Assembly (NCBI RefSeq): GCF_033971885.1
Contig: NZ_JALBUS010000017.1
Coordinates: forward strand, 1-44,527
DNA: 44,527 bases
Reading direction: 5' to 3'
From: Absicoccus intestinalis
GTDB lineage: Bacteria > Bacillota_I > Bacilli_A > Erysipelotrichales > Erysipelotrichaceae
Made by a program: the position numbers and the translations under genes. Each line of letters opens with the position of its first letter. Within the stretch, counting starts at the first letter, position 1. Under the pieces are notes generated by a model. It was given only the letters and a program-made list of their open reading frames with translations. It ran no database searches and was not told where the DNA came from. Positions 1-8,794 of the stretch are shown here, piece after piece.

Positions 1-1427
1 CCGAAAGTGAATCAGAAAGCATTAGTGAATCCGAGTCTGAGTCCACAAGTGAGTCTGAGTCTGAAAGTACATCAATTAGCAACTCTGAAAGTGCCAGCGA
101 ATCTGAGTCCACAAGTGAGAGCGAATCGGAAAGTACATCAGTTAGCCAATCGGAAAGCACTTCAATCAGTGAATCCGCAGGCGAGTCTGAGTCCACAAGT
201 GAGAGCGAATCTGAGTCCACAAGTGAGAGTGAATCCGAGTCCACAAGTATTTCAGAATCTGAAAGTGTATCAGCTAGTGAAAGCGAATCCGCAAGTGAGT
301 CTGAGTCAGAAAGCACATCGGCTAGTGAAAGCGAGTCTGTGAGTGAGAGCGAATCGGAAAGCACATCAGTAAGTGAATCTGAATCTACAAGCGTAAGCGA
401 AAGTGAATCGGAAAGTGCAAGTGAATCTGAATCAGAAAGCATTAGTGAATCCGAGTCTGAGTCCACAAGTGAGTCTGAGTCTGAAAGTACATCAATTAGC
501 AACTCTGAAAGTGCCAGCGAATCTGAGTCCACGAGTGAGAGCGAATCGGAAAGTACATCAGTTAGCCAATCGGAAAGCACTTCAATCAGTGAATCCGAAA
601 GCATTAGTGAGTCTGAGTCCACAAGTGCCAGTGAATCCGAATCTACAAGCAGTAGTGAATCGGAATCTGAAAGTGTATCGACTAGCGAAAGTGAATCGGA
701 AAGTACATCAATCAGTGACTCTGAGAGTGAATCAGAAAGTGAATCAGCAAGCGAATCCGTGAGTGAGAGTGAATCGGAAAGTACATCAGTTAGCGAATCT
801 GAGTCAGAAAGTACAAGCAATTCCGAGTCCGCAAGTACTTCAGAATCAATAAGTACAAGTGAATCAGCTAGTGTAAGTACATCGGTTTCCATTAGTACGA
901 GTGATTCAATTTCCTTAAACTTAAGTAATTCTGCTTCTACTTCAAGTAGTCAATCGACTGTTACATCACTTAGTGTAAATGGAAGCGTATCGGCTTCTGT
1001 ATCGGCAAGCGTTGTTGCTTCGACCACAACGGTTTCAACATCGGAGAGTGCATCCACTTCAACGAGTGAGAGTACATCGACTTCGATAGATGAATCAACA
1101 AAAGCCAGTCAACGAGCAAGTTCAAGTGACAGTGCCAGTGCTGCGGCAAGTGAAAGTAAATCAGCTTCTGCATCAACGGCCGCTTCGGAATCGGAAACCG
1201 AAAATAGCAATAGCATTTCCAATAGTTTAAGTGTATCTTTGGAAGATTCGCTGAGTGCTTTATCCAGTAATGCTGCCAGTGGTAATACAATGACTTCGGG
1301 AACAGGAACAAGTGCAGCCCTGATGGCTAATTCAGTAGAAGGTAGTGCACAAAATGGTGCCGCATCTACAACGGAAATGGATTTACTAGATAGTGTCGTT
1401 CCTTTACAGGTTATCAAACACGAATAG
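1..1427 (+). CDS. Serine-rich repeat surface glycoprotein, C-terminal part (5' end outside window)
   Basis: The reading frame is open from base 3 to the stop at 1425-1427; the start lies upstream of the window. About 290 residues are Ser-Glu-Ser-Glu/Ser-Thr/Ser-Val repeats, followed by a Ser/Thr/Ala-rich, less regular tail ending in VVPLQVIKHE. Such serine-rich repeat proteins are O-glycosylated adhesins exported by the accessory Sec system, and the secY2-asp1-3-secA2 genes directly downstream support that reading. Unlike most family members, no LPXTG motif, terminal hydrophobic segment or basic tail is visible, and the other two frames downstream (1428-1542) show none either. A stretch near 1300-1330 (GTGTSAALMA) faintly resembles a decayed anchor. 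How this protein would stay on the wall is unknown. Confidence 0.9.
   Translation, partial: ESESESISESESESTSESESESTSISNSESASESESTSESESESTSVSQSESTSISESAGESESTSESESESTSESESESTSISESESVSASESESASESESESTSASESESVSESESESTSVSESESTSVSESESESASESESESISESESESTSESESESTSISNSESASESESTSESESESTSVSQSESTSISESESISESESTSASESESTSSSESESESVSTSESESESTSISDSESESESESASESVSESESESTSVSESESESTSNSESASTSESISTSESASVSTSVSISTSDSISLNLSNSASTSSSQSTVTSLSVNGSVSASVSASVVASTTTVSTSESASTSTSESTSTSIDESTKASQRASSSDSASAAASESKSASASTAASESETENSNSISNSLSVSLEDSLSALSSNAASGNTMTSGTGTSAALMANSVEGSAQNGAASTTEMDLLDSVVPLQVIKHE
8..177 (+). repeat. Long direct repeat inside adhesin gene, copy 1
   Basis: These 170 bases recur at 428-597 with one mismatch (base 113 A against base 533 G). 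The offset is 420 bases, a multiple of three, so the reading frame is kept. This is a higher-order unit above the short Ser-Glu dipeptide repeats. Confidence 0.9.
428..597 (+). repeat. Long direct repeat inside adhesin gene, copy 2
   Basis: Second copy of the 170-base unit at 8-177. Such near-identical blocks point to recent duplication or gene conversion in the repeat domain, and they are also where short-read assemblies collapse. Confidence 0.9.
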
Positions 1428-1458
1428 AATGTAATTTGATTGGTAACATTAATAATTC

Positions 1459-1500
1459 GAGCAATATCTCTGTTTACGAATAAGGGGTATTGCTCCTTCT
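1459..1500 (+). terminator. Hairpin between adhesin gene and secY2
   Basis: GAGCAATA at 1459-1466 pairs with TATTGCTC at 1488-1495, and the stem extends inward by four more pairs including G-T pairs. A T-rich stretch follows. It would act as a full or partial terminator separating the abundant adhesin message from the export genes. Confidence 0.6.
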
Positions 1501-1542
1501 TTGTTTAATTGGTTAAGATGATAGAGGGAAGGATGTAGCGAT

Positions 1543-2739
1543 ATGGACATCAAAAAACCGTATGAATTATATAAGCGAATTGGGTTTTCGCTATTGATAT
1601 TGATCATATATCTAATGGGTAGAAGTATCCTTCTTTATGGGGTATCCAGTGATATGGGACCTACGGCAGGGACCATTCAGTCCATTGTTGCGACAATGTT
1701 GAGTGGGGATCGCTATCAACGCACCATCATGGCATTAGGAATCATGCCCTATATCAATGCTTCTCTTCTTGTTCAGGTCATTTCATCACTCAAAAATGCA
1801 AATAGCCGCACAAAGATCTCGAAACAAAAACAAGATCGGTGGATGTTGATCACCGCGATCATCTTCACGATTTTTATGGCACTCATGCAATCGGCCAATT
1901 TGACCTATCAATCATCAGCTGGACCGGTATTTTGGGTTCGATTGTTTGTCACTATTGAATTAATGGGTGGAGCCATGGTGACCTATTTTTTATGCAAGAC
2001 CAATGAAAAACACGGAATTGGTGCTTCTATGCCCATTATTTTATTGAATGTTTTGACTGCATTGGCAACGAATATGAACATCTATCATTTTTATTCGTAT
2101 CCTATCTTAGCTATGATTAGTGTAGCCATCATGGTTGGTACACTCTATTTGGAAAATTCTTTTATTAAAGTGCCATTACAACGTGTATCCATTCATAACA
2201 TCCATGCAGATCAAAATTATATTGCTTACAAACGCAATCCAGTTGGTATCATGCCTGTGATGTTTGCGACTTCGGTGTTTATTATTTTGCGCTATTTCAT
2301 TCGGTTTTTGACCTATCTCTTACCAACCAGCCAAGTGTTGGCTCATCTTCGTCAGAATATGTTGATGACAAAACCGTTGGGAATTGGAATCTATTTGATC
2401 ATTATTTTCACTTTATCCATTGTATTTTCTTTTATCATGTTGAATCCAGCCGAAAGTGCACGACAGCTTCAACACAATGGGGATAGTATCATTGGCATCT
2501 ATGCGGGAGAAAAAACCAAACAATATCTTGTGAAAATTGTTTTAAAATGGAGCATCATTAGCGGACTGATACAGGCAGGCTGTATGTCGATCACTTTAAT
2601 TTTAGCGATGCATCATGCCATACCAACACCGTTGGCCTTGATTCCATCATCCGGTATGATCTTAGTGAGCATCATTTGTAGTTTGGTTCAAGAAATTGAA
2701 AACTACTATCGATATGATGCCTATCGCTTTTTTATGTAA
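1543..2739 (+). CDS. secY2: Accessory Sec system translocase channel SecY2
   Basis: A 398-residue polytopic membrane protein, somewhat shorter than the 429-residue housekeeping SecY encoded at 34755. It carries the SecY-like pattern: about ten hydrophobic segments, an early GIMPYINASLLVQ stretch like the GVTPYITASIIMQ of ordinary SecY, and a mid-protein YKRNPVGIMPVMFA segment like the LPLKVNSASVIPVIFA region. In the family this forms the dedicated channel for serine-rich glycoproteins. The ATG has a purine-rich ribosome site (AGGGAAGGA, 1525-1533). It is first in a tight five-gene row and directly follows the adhesin gene. Identification rests on both sequence and context. Confidence 0.93.
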   Translation: MDIKKPYELYKRIGFSLLILIIYLMGRSILLYGVSSDMGPTAGTIQSIVATMLSGDRYQRTIMALGIMPYINASLLVQVISSLKNANSRTKISKQKQDRWMLITAIIFTIFMALMQSANLTYQSSAGPVFWVRLFVTIELMGGAMVTYFLCKTNEKHGIGASMPIILLNVLTALATNMNIYHFYSYPILAMISVAIMVGTLYLENSFIKVPLQRVSIHNIHADQNYIAYKRNPVGIMPVMFATSVFIILRYFIRFLTYLLPTSQVLAHLRQNMLMTKPLGIGIYLIIIFTLSIVFSFIMLNPAESARQLQHNGDSIIGIYAGEKTKQYLVKIVLKWSIISGLIQAGCMSITLILAMHHAIPTPLALIPSSGMILVSIICSLVQEIENYYRYDAYRFFM

Positions 2740-2755
2740 GAAAGGGAGAAGACAT

Positions 2756-4351
2756 ATGCAGTATTTTATTCCAGCTTGGTATCAAAACGGCGATTGGAAA
2801 GAAAACGAACAAGTTTGGTACCGATCTCGAACGGTAACTGAGTTTGATGATACAGTGAAACAAATTCAATTATTTTTTCGAAAACACGTATCTCCATTCA
2901 AAATCCTGTTATTGGGATTTTCACCCAATTTTCGTCATTTTCTCCATCGTCAAGGAGTCTATCATGTACCCTATTGGTCTTGTTTTGATGCGATGCAAGG
3001 CATTGATCTCGATCGCATGATGCTCTTTTCTTTTCATGATCTTTCCTGGCCAGACGATGTCGAATTCATCTATTCGCCATTTGCTGTGATCGTTCAACGG
3101 AATCAAAAAAAGTATGCTCAAATTGAATTTGCGGAAGACGGCAATATGTTTCGTGTTGATATGTTTCGAAACGATATTCGTACATGCACAAATTATTATG
3201 ATGATCGCGGCTTTATGTCTTGTCAGATTGTCTATCAAGATGGCATCGCCTATCGAGAACAATATTTTAATGCCGATGGTGTTTGGAAATTTGCTCGATT
3301 TATGCATGATGGCCATGTTTTGGTCAATCCCAAAAACAATTGGTATTATGTAAACTTAGGTCAAGAAAAGCAACAAAAGACCTATCAAAAGTTAGAATAT
3401 GTCAATGTGGATGCGATGATTGCAGAGGTACTGCGTGAAAATCTAAAAACAATTCCGGATACAGATATTTTTATGATTGCGATGCATCCATTGCATTCGT
3501 GCGTTCTTGCACAAACATTGAAAAACCGAAAAACAGTTCTTTCATTCTTTGCTCGTCGTTTAGAAGAAAATGGCATTCATGATATGGATCAGCAATTGAT
3601 AGAAGAGGCCAATGTGATCGTGGCCGATAAGCAAGCAACCGCTTTGCGAATTCAAGAACAAACCGGAAGTCAAAAAGCCATTCGCGTTATTACGCCATAT
3701 GATTCGCGAGAAGAATTTGGCAATAGTCTTCATCTTCCCGTACAGAATATCTTAGTAGCAGTCGATCAAATTGCCGATAACGATTTCAATACCCTTGTTG
3801 AATTATTGGCATACTATATTTTGACTGTCAATCATCGAGCACGCGTTTGTATGTTTACACGCTCTTCGGCCTACAATCGAAAAGGACGATTGATGCATAA
3901 AGCACGTACGGCTTTGCGAGCTGCTCATCTGGATCCCGAACTGGCAAGAGAAGAAAGTGGTGTGACGGAAAGTCAGATTGACCGACAAGGACGAGTACGA
4001 TCCATTTTTTCGGTTTCCCAGTGTGTGGACGAAATGAGTGTAAGCCAAACTTTGCGGGAACAACGAATCGTAGTGGATTTGCAAGCTATTCCGGATCAGT
4101 TCTTACAAATTGCAGCTATGAGCATGGGCATTCCCCAAATTACGGTACGCGAAACGGACTATATGGTAGATGGCAAAAATGGGATCCTGATTCAGGATCT
4201 TTCGGATTTGCCCGATGCCTTACATTATTATTTGAGCAGTATTGCGCATGTTAACCAAGCACAAATTGCTTCGTATGAGCTAGGTAGTCAATTTACGACG
4301 CGTCAGCTCGTACAATCATGGAAGGAGGTCATTGAGGACATTGAACATTAG
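2756..4351 (+). CDS. asp1: Accessory Sec system protein Asp1
   Basis: A 531-residue protein starting MQYFIPAWY, the typical Asp1 amino terminus (FIPAWY). The C-terminal half has a glycosyltransferase-like fold signature (VDLQAIPDQFLQIAAMSMGIPQI, then a DGKNG turn), as known for Asp1, which resembles GT-B enzymes but is thought to bind rather than transfer sugar. The ATG at 2756 is chosen because GGGAG lies 8 bases upstream and because the earlier in-frame ATG at 2696 would sit inside secY2. In the family it works with Asp2 and Asp3 to deliver the glycosylated adhesin to SecA2/SecY2. Confidence 0.9.
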   Translation: MQYFIPAWYQNGDWKENEQVWYRSRTVTEFDDTVKQIQLFFRKHVSPFKILLLGFSPNFRHFLHRQGVYHVPYWSCFDAMQGIDLDRMMLFSFHDLSWPDDVEFIYSPFAVIVQRNQKKYAQIEFAEDGNMFRVDMFRNDIRTCTNYYDDRGFMSCQIVYQDGIAYREQYFNADGVWKFARFMHDGHVLVNPKNNWYYVNLGQEKQQKTYQKLEYVNVDAMIAEVLRENLKTIPDTDIFMIAMHPLHSCVLAQTLKNRKTVLSFFARRLEENGIHDMDQQLIEEANVIVADKQATALRIQEQTGSQKAIRVITPYDSREEFGNSLHLPVQNILVAVDQIADNDFNTLVELLAYYILTVNHRARVCMFTRSSAYNRKGRLMHKARTALRAAHLDPELAREESGVTESQIDRQGRVRSIFSVSQCVDEMSVSQTLREQRIVVDLQAIPDQFLQIAAMSMGIPQITVRETDYMVDGKNGILIQDLSDLPDALHYYLSSIAHVNQAQIASYELGSQFTTRQLVQSWKEVIEDIEH

Positions 4352-5831
4352 AGCATTGCAACTGGGCAACATCGATTTTTCAAGAGAGTTTACCCTTAGC
4401 CCAGATATAGAATGGAATTATGAACCCACATTGGATATGGCGGATGCCGAATATGATATAGCCATCATCGATCGAAAACTCAATGACCAAGAAGCCAATA
4501 TTTTGGCTCGTATCGTACGAGCCCATAGTCTATTTGTTTTGGATGATGTTCTTTTGAGTGATCGAATGATGTATATGATGAAAAGTCGATGTGGTCAAAA
4601 AATTGCCCGAAATGAATTGCCTTCTTTTTTGGAAAAGCAGATCCTCAATTATTTTGGACGTCCTTATGGCGAAAAATTTGATCCCCATACGATTGCGATC
4701 ACACCCGGTTTTCAAGGACGCGTATATTGGAATGGATTTACCGAAACCGTTATGGAAGGGGATTTTGGATCGCAGATGAAACAAGCCCTGTATTGGCGTG
4801 GCAATATTCCTGTGGAAGCAGGACAAGCCATTGATTTATGGTTGGAATATGAAACGAGTGGATATATTGAAATTGAACTTCAAATCGTACAATTTGTTTC
4901 GGGTAGTGTAGCTTCTATCCAAAAAATTTGGACGTTTGATGAAAAGACATTACAACATCCGGTCACGATTGAAAATAAGAAACAAGATGGACCCGTCTTT
5001 ATTTCCTTGAACGCAAAAGGAAAGGGCAAACTTCATATGATTGCTTTGCATGATCGTTATTCACGTCGTGGTGTAGGGCTTTTTTTACCAGGAAGTCAAC
5101 GAATCGTTACGAGCAATCGTGAAGAAATTTTTGCTTATTTGGATCCAGGTGATCTAAAACCACCACTTTGTGTCTATTTTTCTGGTTATAAGACCATGGA
5201 AGGGTTTGAAGGCTATCACATGATGCGAAGAATGGGCACCCCCTTTTTATTGATCAGTGAAGCACGATTAGAAGGTGGAGGCTTTTATCTTGGCAATGAA
5301 GAATTTGAAAATTGTCTAAAAGAAGTAATTGAAAAAGCTATGCAAGAATTGGGCTTTACTCACGATCAAGTGGTGCTGTCAGGTCTTTCCATGGGAACGT
5401 TTGGAGCTTTATATTATGGTACGATGCTTCGTCCTGGCTATATCATTGTTGGTAAGCCATTGGTCAATCTTGGTAGTATGGCCAAAGCCGAACGTATTGA
5501 ACGGCCCGGTGGATTTCCCACTTCGTTAGATGTGTTGTGGAAACAATATCATCATCTGGATCAAGAGGCAATCAATCAAATGAATCAACATTTTTGGGAG
5601 AAGTTTGATCAGGCCGATTGGACGGGACGAGCCTTCTATGTGGCTTATATGATCGAAGATGATTATGATGTCGATGCGTATGCCAAATTGATCTCACATA
5701 TGCAAGGTCGAGGGGCGCGAATCATTGGGAAAGGATTGCATGGCCGTCACAACGATGATACATCGGGCATCGTTCATTGGTTTTTAAGACAATATCGACG
5801 CGTTCTTCGAGACGGCTTTGGTAGAAAGTAG
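4341..5831 (+). CDS. asp2: Accessory Sec system protein Asp2, predicted GlcNAc O-acetyltransferase
   Basis: A protein of about 496 residues. A nucleophile elbow GLSMG lies at Ser350 and an HGRHNDD segment near residue 467-470 can supply the catalytic His, matching the alpha/beta-hydrolase-like domain of Asp2, which in streptococci acetylates GlcNAc on the adhesin. The gene has no ATG near the ribosome site: TTG at 4332 lies 3 bases after GGAGG (4324-4328) and TTG at 4341 lies 12 bases after it, so either could be used; 4341 is given here with low certainty. It overlaps asp1 by 11 bases (20 if 4332 is used), suggesting translational coupling. The intact Ser motif argues for an active enzyme. 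Confidence 0.88.
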   Translation: MNIRALQLGNIDFSREFTLSPDIEWNYEPTLDMADAEYDIAIIDRKLNDQEANILARIVRAHSLFVLDDVLLSDRMMYMMKSRCGQKIARNELPSFLEKQILNYFGRPYGEKFDPHTIAITPGFQGRVYWNGFTETVMEGDFGSQMKQALYWRGNIPVEAGQAIDLWLEYETSGYIEIELQIVQFVSGSVASIQKIWTFDEKTLQHPVTIENKKQDGPVFISLNAKGKGKLHMIALHDRYSRRGVGLFLPGSQRIVTSNREEIFAYLDPGDLKPPLCVYFSGYKTMEGFEGYHMMRRMGTPFLLISEARLEGGGFYLGNEEFENCLKEVIEKAMQELGFTHDQVVLSGLSMGTFGALYYGTMLRPGYIIVGKPLVNLGSMAKAERIERPGGFPTSLDVLWKQYHHLDQEAINQMNQHFWEKFDQADWTGRAFYVAYMIEDDYDVDAYAKLISHMQGRGARIIGKGLHGRHNDDTSGIVHWFLRQYRRVLRDGFGRK

Positions 5832-5838
5832 GAAATAT

Positions 5839-6282
5839 ATGGCGCAACAAGAAAAACAATGGACGATCTATTGGAATGAATATGCCAGTGATACATATTT
5901 ATATGGAAGTGAAATCGAATTTCGCTCACAAGATGATGTAGTCTTTCAAAATGCGCTGATTCCGCCGGGAACGGCCATAAAAACATGGTATTCGATGGTC
6001 AATTTTCAAGCCGGAAGAATTGAGCCGACGCTTCCTATCATTGATGGGGAGGGAAAGTATCATATTGTGGTAGATCTAGATAGCGATATACCAAAGGGAA
6101 TCTTTTTACGATTGGTTTTTTTAGGAAAAAATGGCGAAGAAGCTGGTAGTTTCATTGTGGATCAGCCAGAAATGGATTTTCAATGTCCTTTAAAGACCTA
6201 TAGTTATAAAGCAGAGTTGATTTGTGCCGGAGGACATACCTTTCATTTTCACTCTTTTACGATTTCAGAAAGAACGGGATAA
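5839..6282 (+). CDS. asp3: Accessory Sec system protein Asp3
   Basis: A 147-residue, beta-rich soluble protein with no signal peptide. It begins 7 bases after asp2 and ends 2 bases before secA2. The FQAGRIEPTLPII stretch and the terminal HTFHFHSFTI strand fit the Asp3 family, a small carbohydrate-binding-module-like partner that bridges Asp1 and Asp2. ATG at 5839 is chosen because AGTAGGAA precedes it at good distance; a TTG start at 5818 would overlap asp2. The family assignment rests partly on position between asp2 and secA2. Confidence 0.85.
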   Translation: MAQQEKQWTIYWNEYASDTYLYGSEIEFRSQDDVVFQNALIPPGTAIKTWYSMVNFQAGRIEPTLPIIDGEGKYHIVVDLDSDIPKGIFLRLVFLGKNGEEAGSFIVDQPEMDFQCPLKTYSYKAELICAGGHTFHFHSFTISERTG

Positions 6283-6284
6283 AA

Positions 6285-8606
6285 ATGAGAAATAAACGAT
6301 TAAATGATACAGTTAGCAAAGTAAAAGTTTATGCAGAAAAAATGGCTCGTATGAGTGATGCACAGTTGCAGGCCGAAACTCCCAAATTGAAATCATTGTT
6401 GAAGAGTGGGAAGACCTTGGAGCAAATTTTGCCCGAAGCCTATGCTGCTATTTGTGAAGCCGACAAACGTATTCTCGGTAAGTATCCCTATGATAATCAG
6501 ATCTTTGGTGCCATTGCGATGCATCATGGCCATTTGGTAGAAATGAATACGGGAGAAGGAAAAACACTGACAGCGACCATGCCTTTGTATTTAAATGCAC
6601 TCACGGAAAAAAGTACGATCCTTGTAACAGCGAATGAATATTTGGCATATCGTGATGCAGCTGAGATGCGACCAGTCTTTGCGTTTATGGGAATGAATGA
6701 AAGAGCCGGGGTTTCACGACAACCCGATGGCTTTTTGACCAATGATCAAAAACGTGAAAACTACAATGCAGATATTCTTTATACGACACATGGTGTTTTA
6801 GCTTTTGATTATTTATTGAATAACTTAGTGATGCGAGCGGAAGACCGTTTTCTGCGTAAGTTTTATTTTATCATCATTGACGAAGCAGATTCTGTCTTAT
6901 TGGATGGTGCCCAAATGCCATTGGTCATTTCTGGTTCTCCTCGGGTGCAATCCAATCTCTATGCGATGACTGACTTTTTTGTATCCACCCTAAAAGCGGA
7001 TCGAGACTATGAAACCGAAGACAAAGCGGTATGGTTGACTGATCAAGGAGTGGCTTATGCCGAACGTTTCTTTGGAATCCAAGACTTTTATGCCCATGAA
7101 AATTTTGAACTCAATCGCCATGTCACCTTGGCATTACGTGCTCATGTCCTGTTAAAACGACAAGAAGATTATATGGTTTCGGATCAAGGCGAAATTGTCT
7201 TATTGGACAATGGAACGGGACGAAGTCTTCCGGGCATGAAATTACGTGGGGGAGAACATCAAGCTCTGGAACAAAAAGAGCATTTGGAACTCACGCAAGA
7301 ACAACGCTCCATTGCTTCGATCACGTATCAAAATCTTTTCATCATGTTTCCCAAAATGTGTGGGATGAGTGGTACGATTTCGAATGCTCGAAGGGAATTG
7401 CGTTCGGTTTACCATAAAAAAGTTGTGGTTGTACCACCACATAAAAAATTACAACGCATCGATCGAAAAGATCGCTATTTTGTGAGTGCCGAAGAACAAT
7501 ATGAAGCCGCTCTGGAAGAGACTTTACACTGTCATAAAAAAGGACAGCCAGTCTTGGTTGTTACGGCAACGATCCAAGATACCCAGATTTTTTCACGAAT
7601 GTTGGTAGATAAAGGTGTTCCCCATAGTGTTTTAAATGCCGATAATGCGTATTGGGAAGCCGAGATCATTGCGGCTGCCGGGATGCGCAATGCCGTAACC
7701 GTTTCAACGGGCATGGCTGGGCGTGGCACCGATATTAAATTGGAAAAAGGAGTTGCTCAACTAGGTGGATTAGCTGTTATTGGTATTGGCCGGATGGAAA
7801 ATGTTCGTTTGGAACGACAGGCCAGAGGCCGTGCGGGACGACAAGGTGATCCCGGTTCTTCTCAATTTTTTGTTTCCTTGGAAGACGATATTGTCATGAC
7901 GATGTATGCCGAAAAAGCAGAAGAATATATTGATGGCAATCGGTCGATTTCACATCGAAAGCTTAAACACATTATCAACAATGCACAAAAGACCATGGAA
8001 GAACAAGGAATTTCTTCGCGGGAACAAGCAGTACGCTATGATGAGATCTTACGCCGTCAACGTGAGATTCTTTACAATGCGAGAGATCGGCTACTTGATC
8101 AAGCGCAAATTGATAAAGGAACGATGCAAGACATTGTCAATGATACATTACTGACTTTTGTGAAGACGCATCCGAACTTGCAGTCTCATGAACTCCATCG
8201 ATATGTATTAGATAACTTGTCTTATGAGTTGGATCCAGAAATTTTAGCGCTGGAAAAAGATTCGAAACAATTGCTTGAACGCATGGAAAAGTATGCGGCA
8301 AAACTCTATGATCGCAAAGTGAAGTCTTTTGAAAATGCCGAACAGTTACAAGAATATATTCGTCAATGCATTTTAAATGCATTGGATGATGGCTGGGTCG
8401 AAGAGGTTGATTATTTACAACAGTTACAATATGCGATCACCACGCGTGGTACAGCCCAGCGAAATCCTATATTTGAATACAGTCGAGAAGCCTATCATTC
8501 ATTTGAAGATATGAAGACAACGATGAAAAGAAATATTACACGAAACTTCTTTCTTGGTGATCCAGAAATGAATGAAGATGGACAGATGAAGATTGTCTTT
8601 CCATAA
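6285..8606 (+). CDS. secA2: Accessory Sec system ATPase SecA2
   Basis: A 773-residue SecA-type motor. Visible in order: Walker A TGEGKT (about residue 89), the DEAD-type box DEAD (about residue 199), the second-helicase-domain motif GRGTDIKL and the ERQARGRAGRQGDPG segment. It lacks the C-terminal Cys-rich zinc tail of housekeeping SecA and is shorter, both expected for SecA2. ATG at 6285 lies 2 bases after the asp3 stop; no strong ribosome site is seen, so translation may be coupled to asp3. It powers export of the serine-rich adhesin through SecY2. A strong hairpin follows the stop. The gtfA/gtfB pair often found after secA2 is absent. Confidence 0.95.
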   Translation: MRNKRLNDTVSKVKVYAEKMARMSDAQLQAETPKLKSLLKSGKTLEQILPEAYAAICEADKRILGKYPYDNQIFGAIAMHHGHLVEMNTGEGKTLTATMPLYLNALTEKSTILVTANEYLAYRDAAEMRPVFAFMGMNERAGVSRQPDGFLTNDQKRENYNADILYTTHGVLAFDYLLNNLVMRAEDRFLRKFYFIIIDEADSVLLDGAQMPLVISGSPRVQSNLYAMTDFFVSTLKADRDYETEDKAVWLTDQGVAYAERFFGIQDFYAHENFELNRHVTLALRAHVLLKRQEDYMVSDQGEIVLLDNGTGRSLPGMKLRGGEHQALEQKEHLELTQEQRSIASITYQNLFIMFPKMCGMSGTISNARRELRSVYHKKVVVVPPHKKLQRIDRKDRYFVSAEEQYEAALEETLHCHKKGQPVLVVTATIQDTQIFSRMLVDKGVPHSVLNADNAYWEAEIIAAAGMRNAVTVSTGMAGRGTDIKLEKGVAQLGGLAVIGIGRMENVRLERQARGRAGRQGDPGSSQFFVSLEDDIVMTMYAEKAEEYIDGNRSISHRKLKHIINNAQKTMEEQGISSREQAVRYDEILRRQREILYNARDRLLDQAQIDKGTMQDIVNDTLLTFVKTHPNLQSHELHRYVLDNLSYELDPEILALEKDSKQLLERMEKYAAKLYDRKVKSFENAEQLQEYIRQCILNALDDGWVEEVDYLQQLQYAITTRGTAQRNPIFEYSREAYHSFEDMKTTMKRNITRNFFLGDPEMNEDGQMKIVFP

Positions 8607-8608
8607 AC

Positions 8609-8637
8609 AAAAACAGACCACATCGGTCTGTTTTTCT
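8609..8637 (+). terminator. Rho-independent terminator after secA2
   Basis: AAACAGACC and GGTCTGTTT form an inverted repeat around ACATC, followed by T residues. The upstream A run makes it potentially bidirectional. It closes the accessory Sec gene row. Confidence 0.85.
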
Positions 8638-8638
8638 A

Positions 8639-8672
8639 TAAAAAAAACGCACCGAAGTGCGTATCTTTTTCA
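8639..8672 (-). terminator. Terminator of tRNA-Glu copy 1
   Basis: Read on the - strand, ACGCAC-TTCG-GTGCGT is followed by eight T residues. The TTCG tetraloop hairpin is copied almost exactly after the second tRNA-Glu. Confidence 0.85.
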
Positions 8673-8748
8673 TGGTGACACGTACGGGATTCGAACCCGT
8701 GAATGCATGCGTGAAAGGCATGTGAGTTAACCGTTTCTCCAACGTGCC
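8673..8748 (-). tRNA. tRNA-Glu (anticodon UUC), copy 1
   Basis: The 76-base complement folds as a cloverleaf. The acceptor stem is GGCACGT/ACGTGTC. The anticodon stem CATGC/GCATG encloses loop CTTTCAC with anticodon TTC. The T arm is ACGGG-TTCGAAT-CCCGT, and a 3' CCA is encoded. It is identical over its whole length to the copy at 9698-9773. Confidence 0.97.
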
Positions 8749-8758
8749 GTGCTCAAGC

Positions 8759-8787
8759 ATAATACCACGGTTCGAATGGAGATGCAA
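8759..8787 (-). promoter_or_regulatory. Sigma-A type promoter of tRNA-Glu copy 1
   Basis: On the - strand TTGCAT (8787-8782) and TATTAT (8764-8759) are separated by exactly 17 bases, ending about 10 bases before the tRNA. Confidence 0.75.
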
Positions 8788-8794
8788 CCACAAA

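Noticed and set aside
7..762. Long open frames in frame +1 across the adhesin repeats (7-342 and 403-762)
   Set aside because: They are shadows of the Ser-Glu repeat; the repeat codons simply lack stops in this frame, and the two share the same repeated DNA.
1..900. CRISPR-like periodicity
   Set aside because: The repeats are coding, in frame and without uniform spacers.
970..1417. Antisense open frames under the adhesin tail
   Set aside because: Low-complexity mirror images of the Ser/Ala codons, with no ribosome site.
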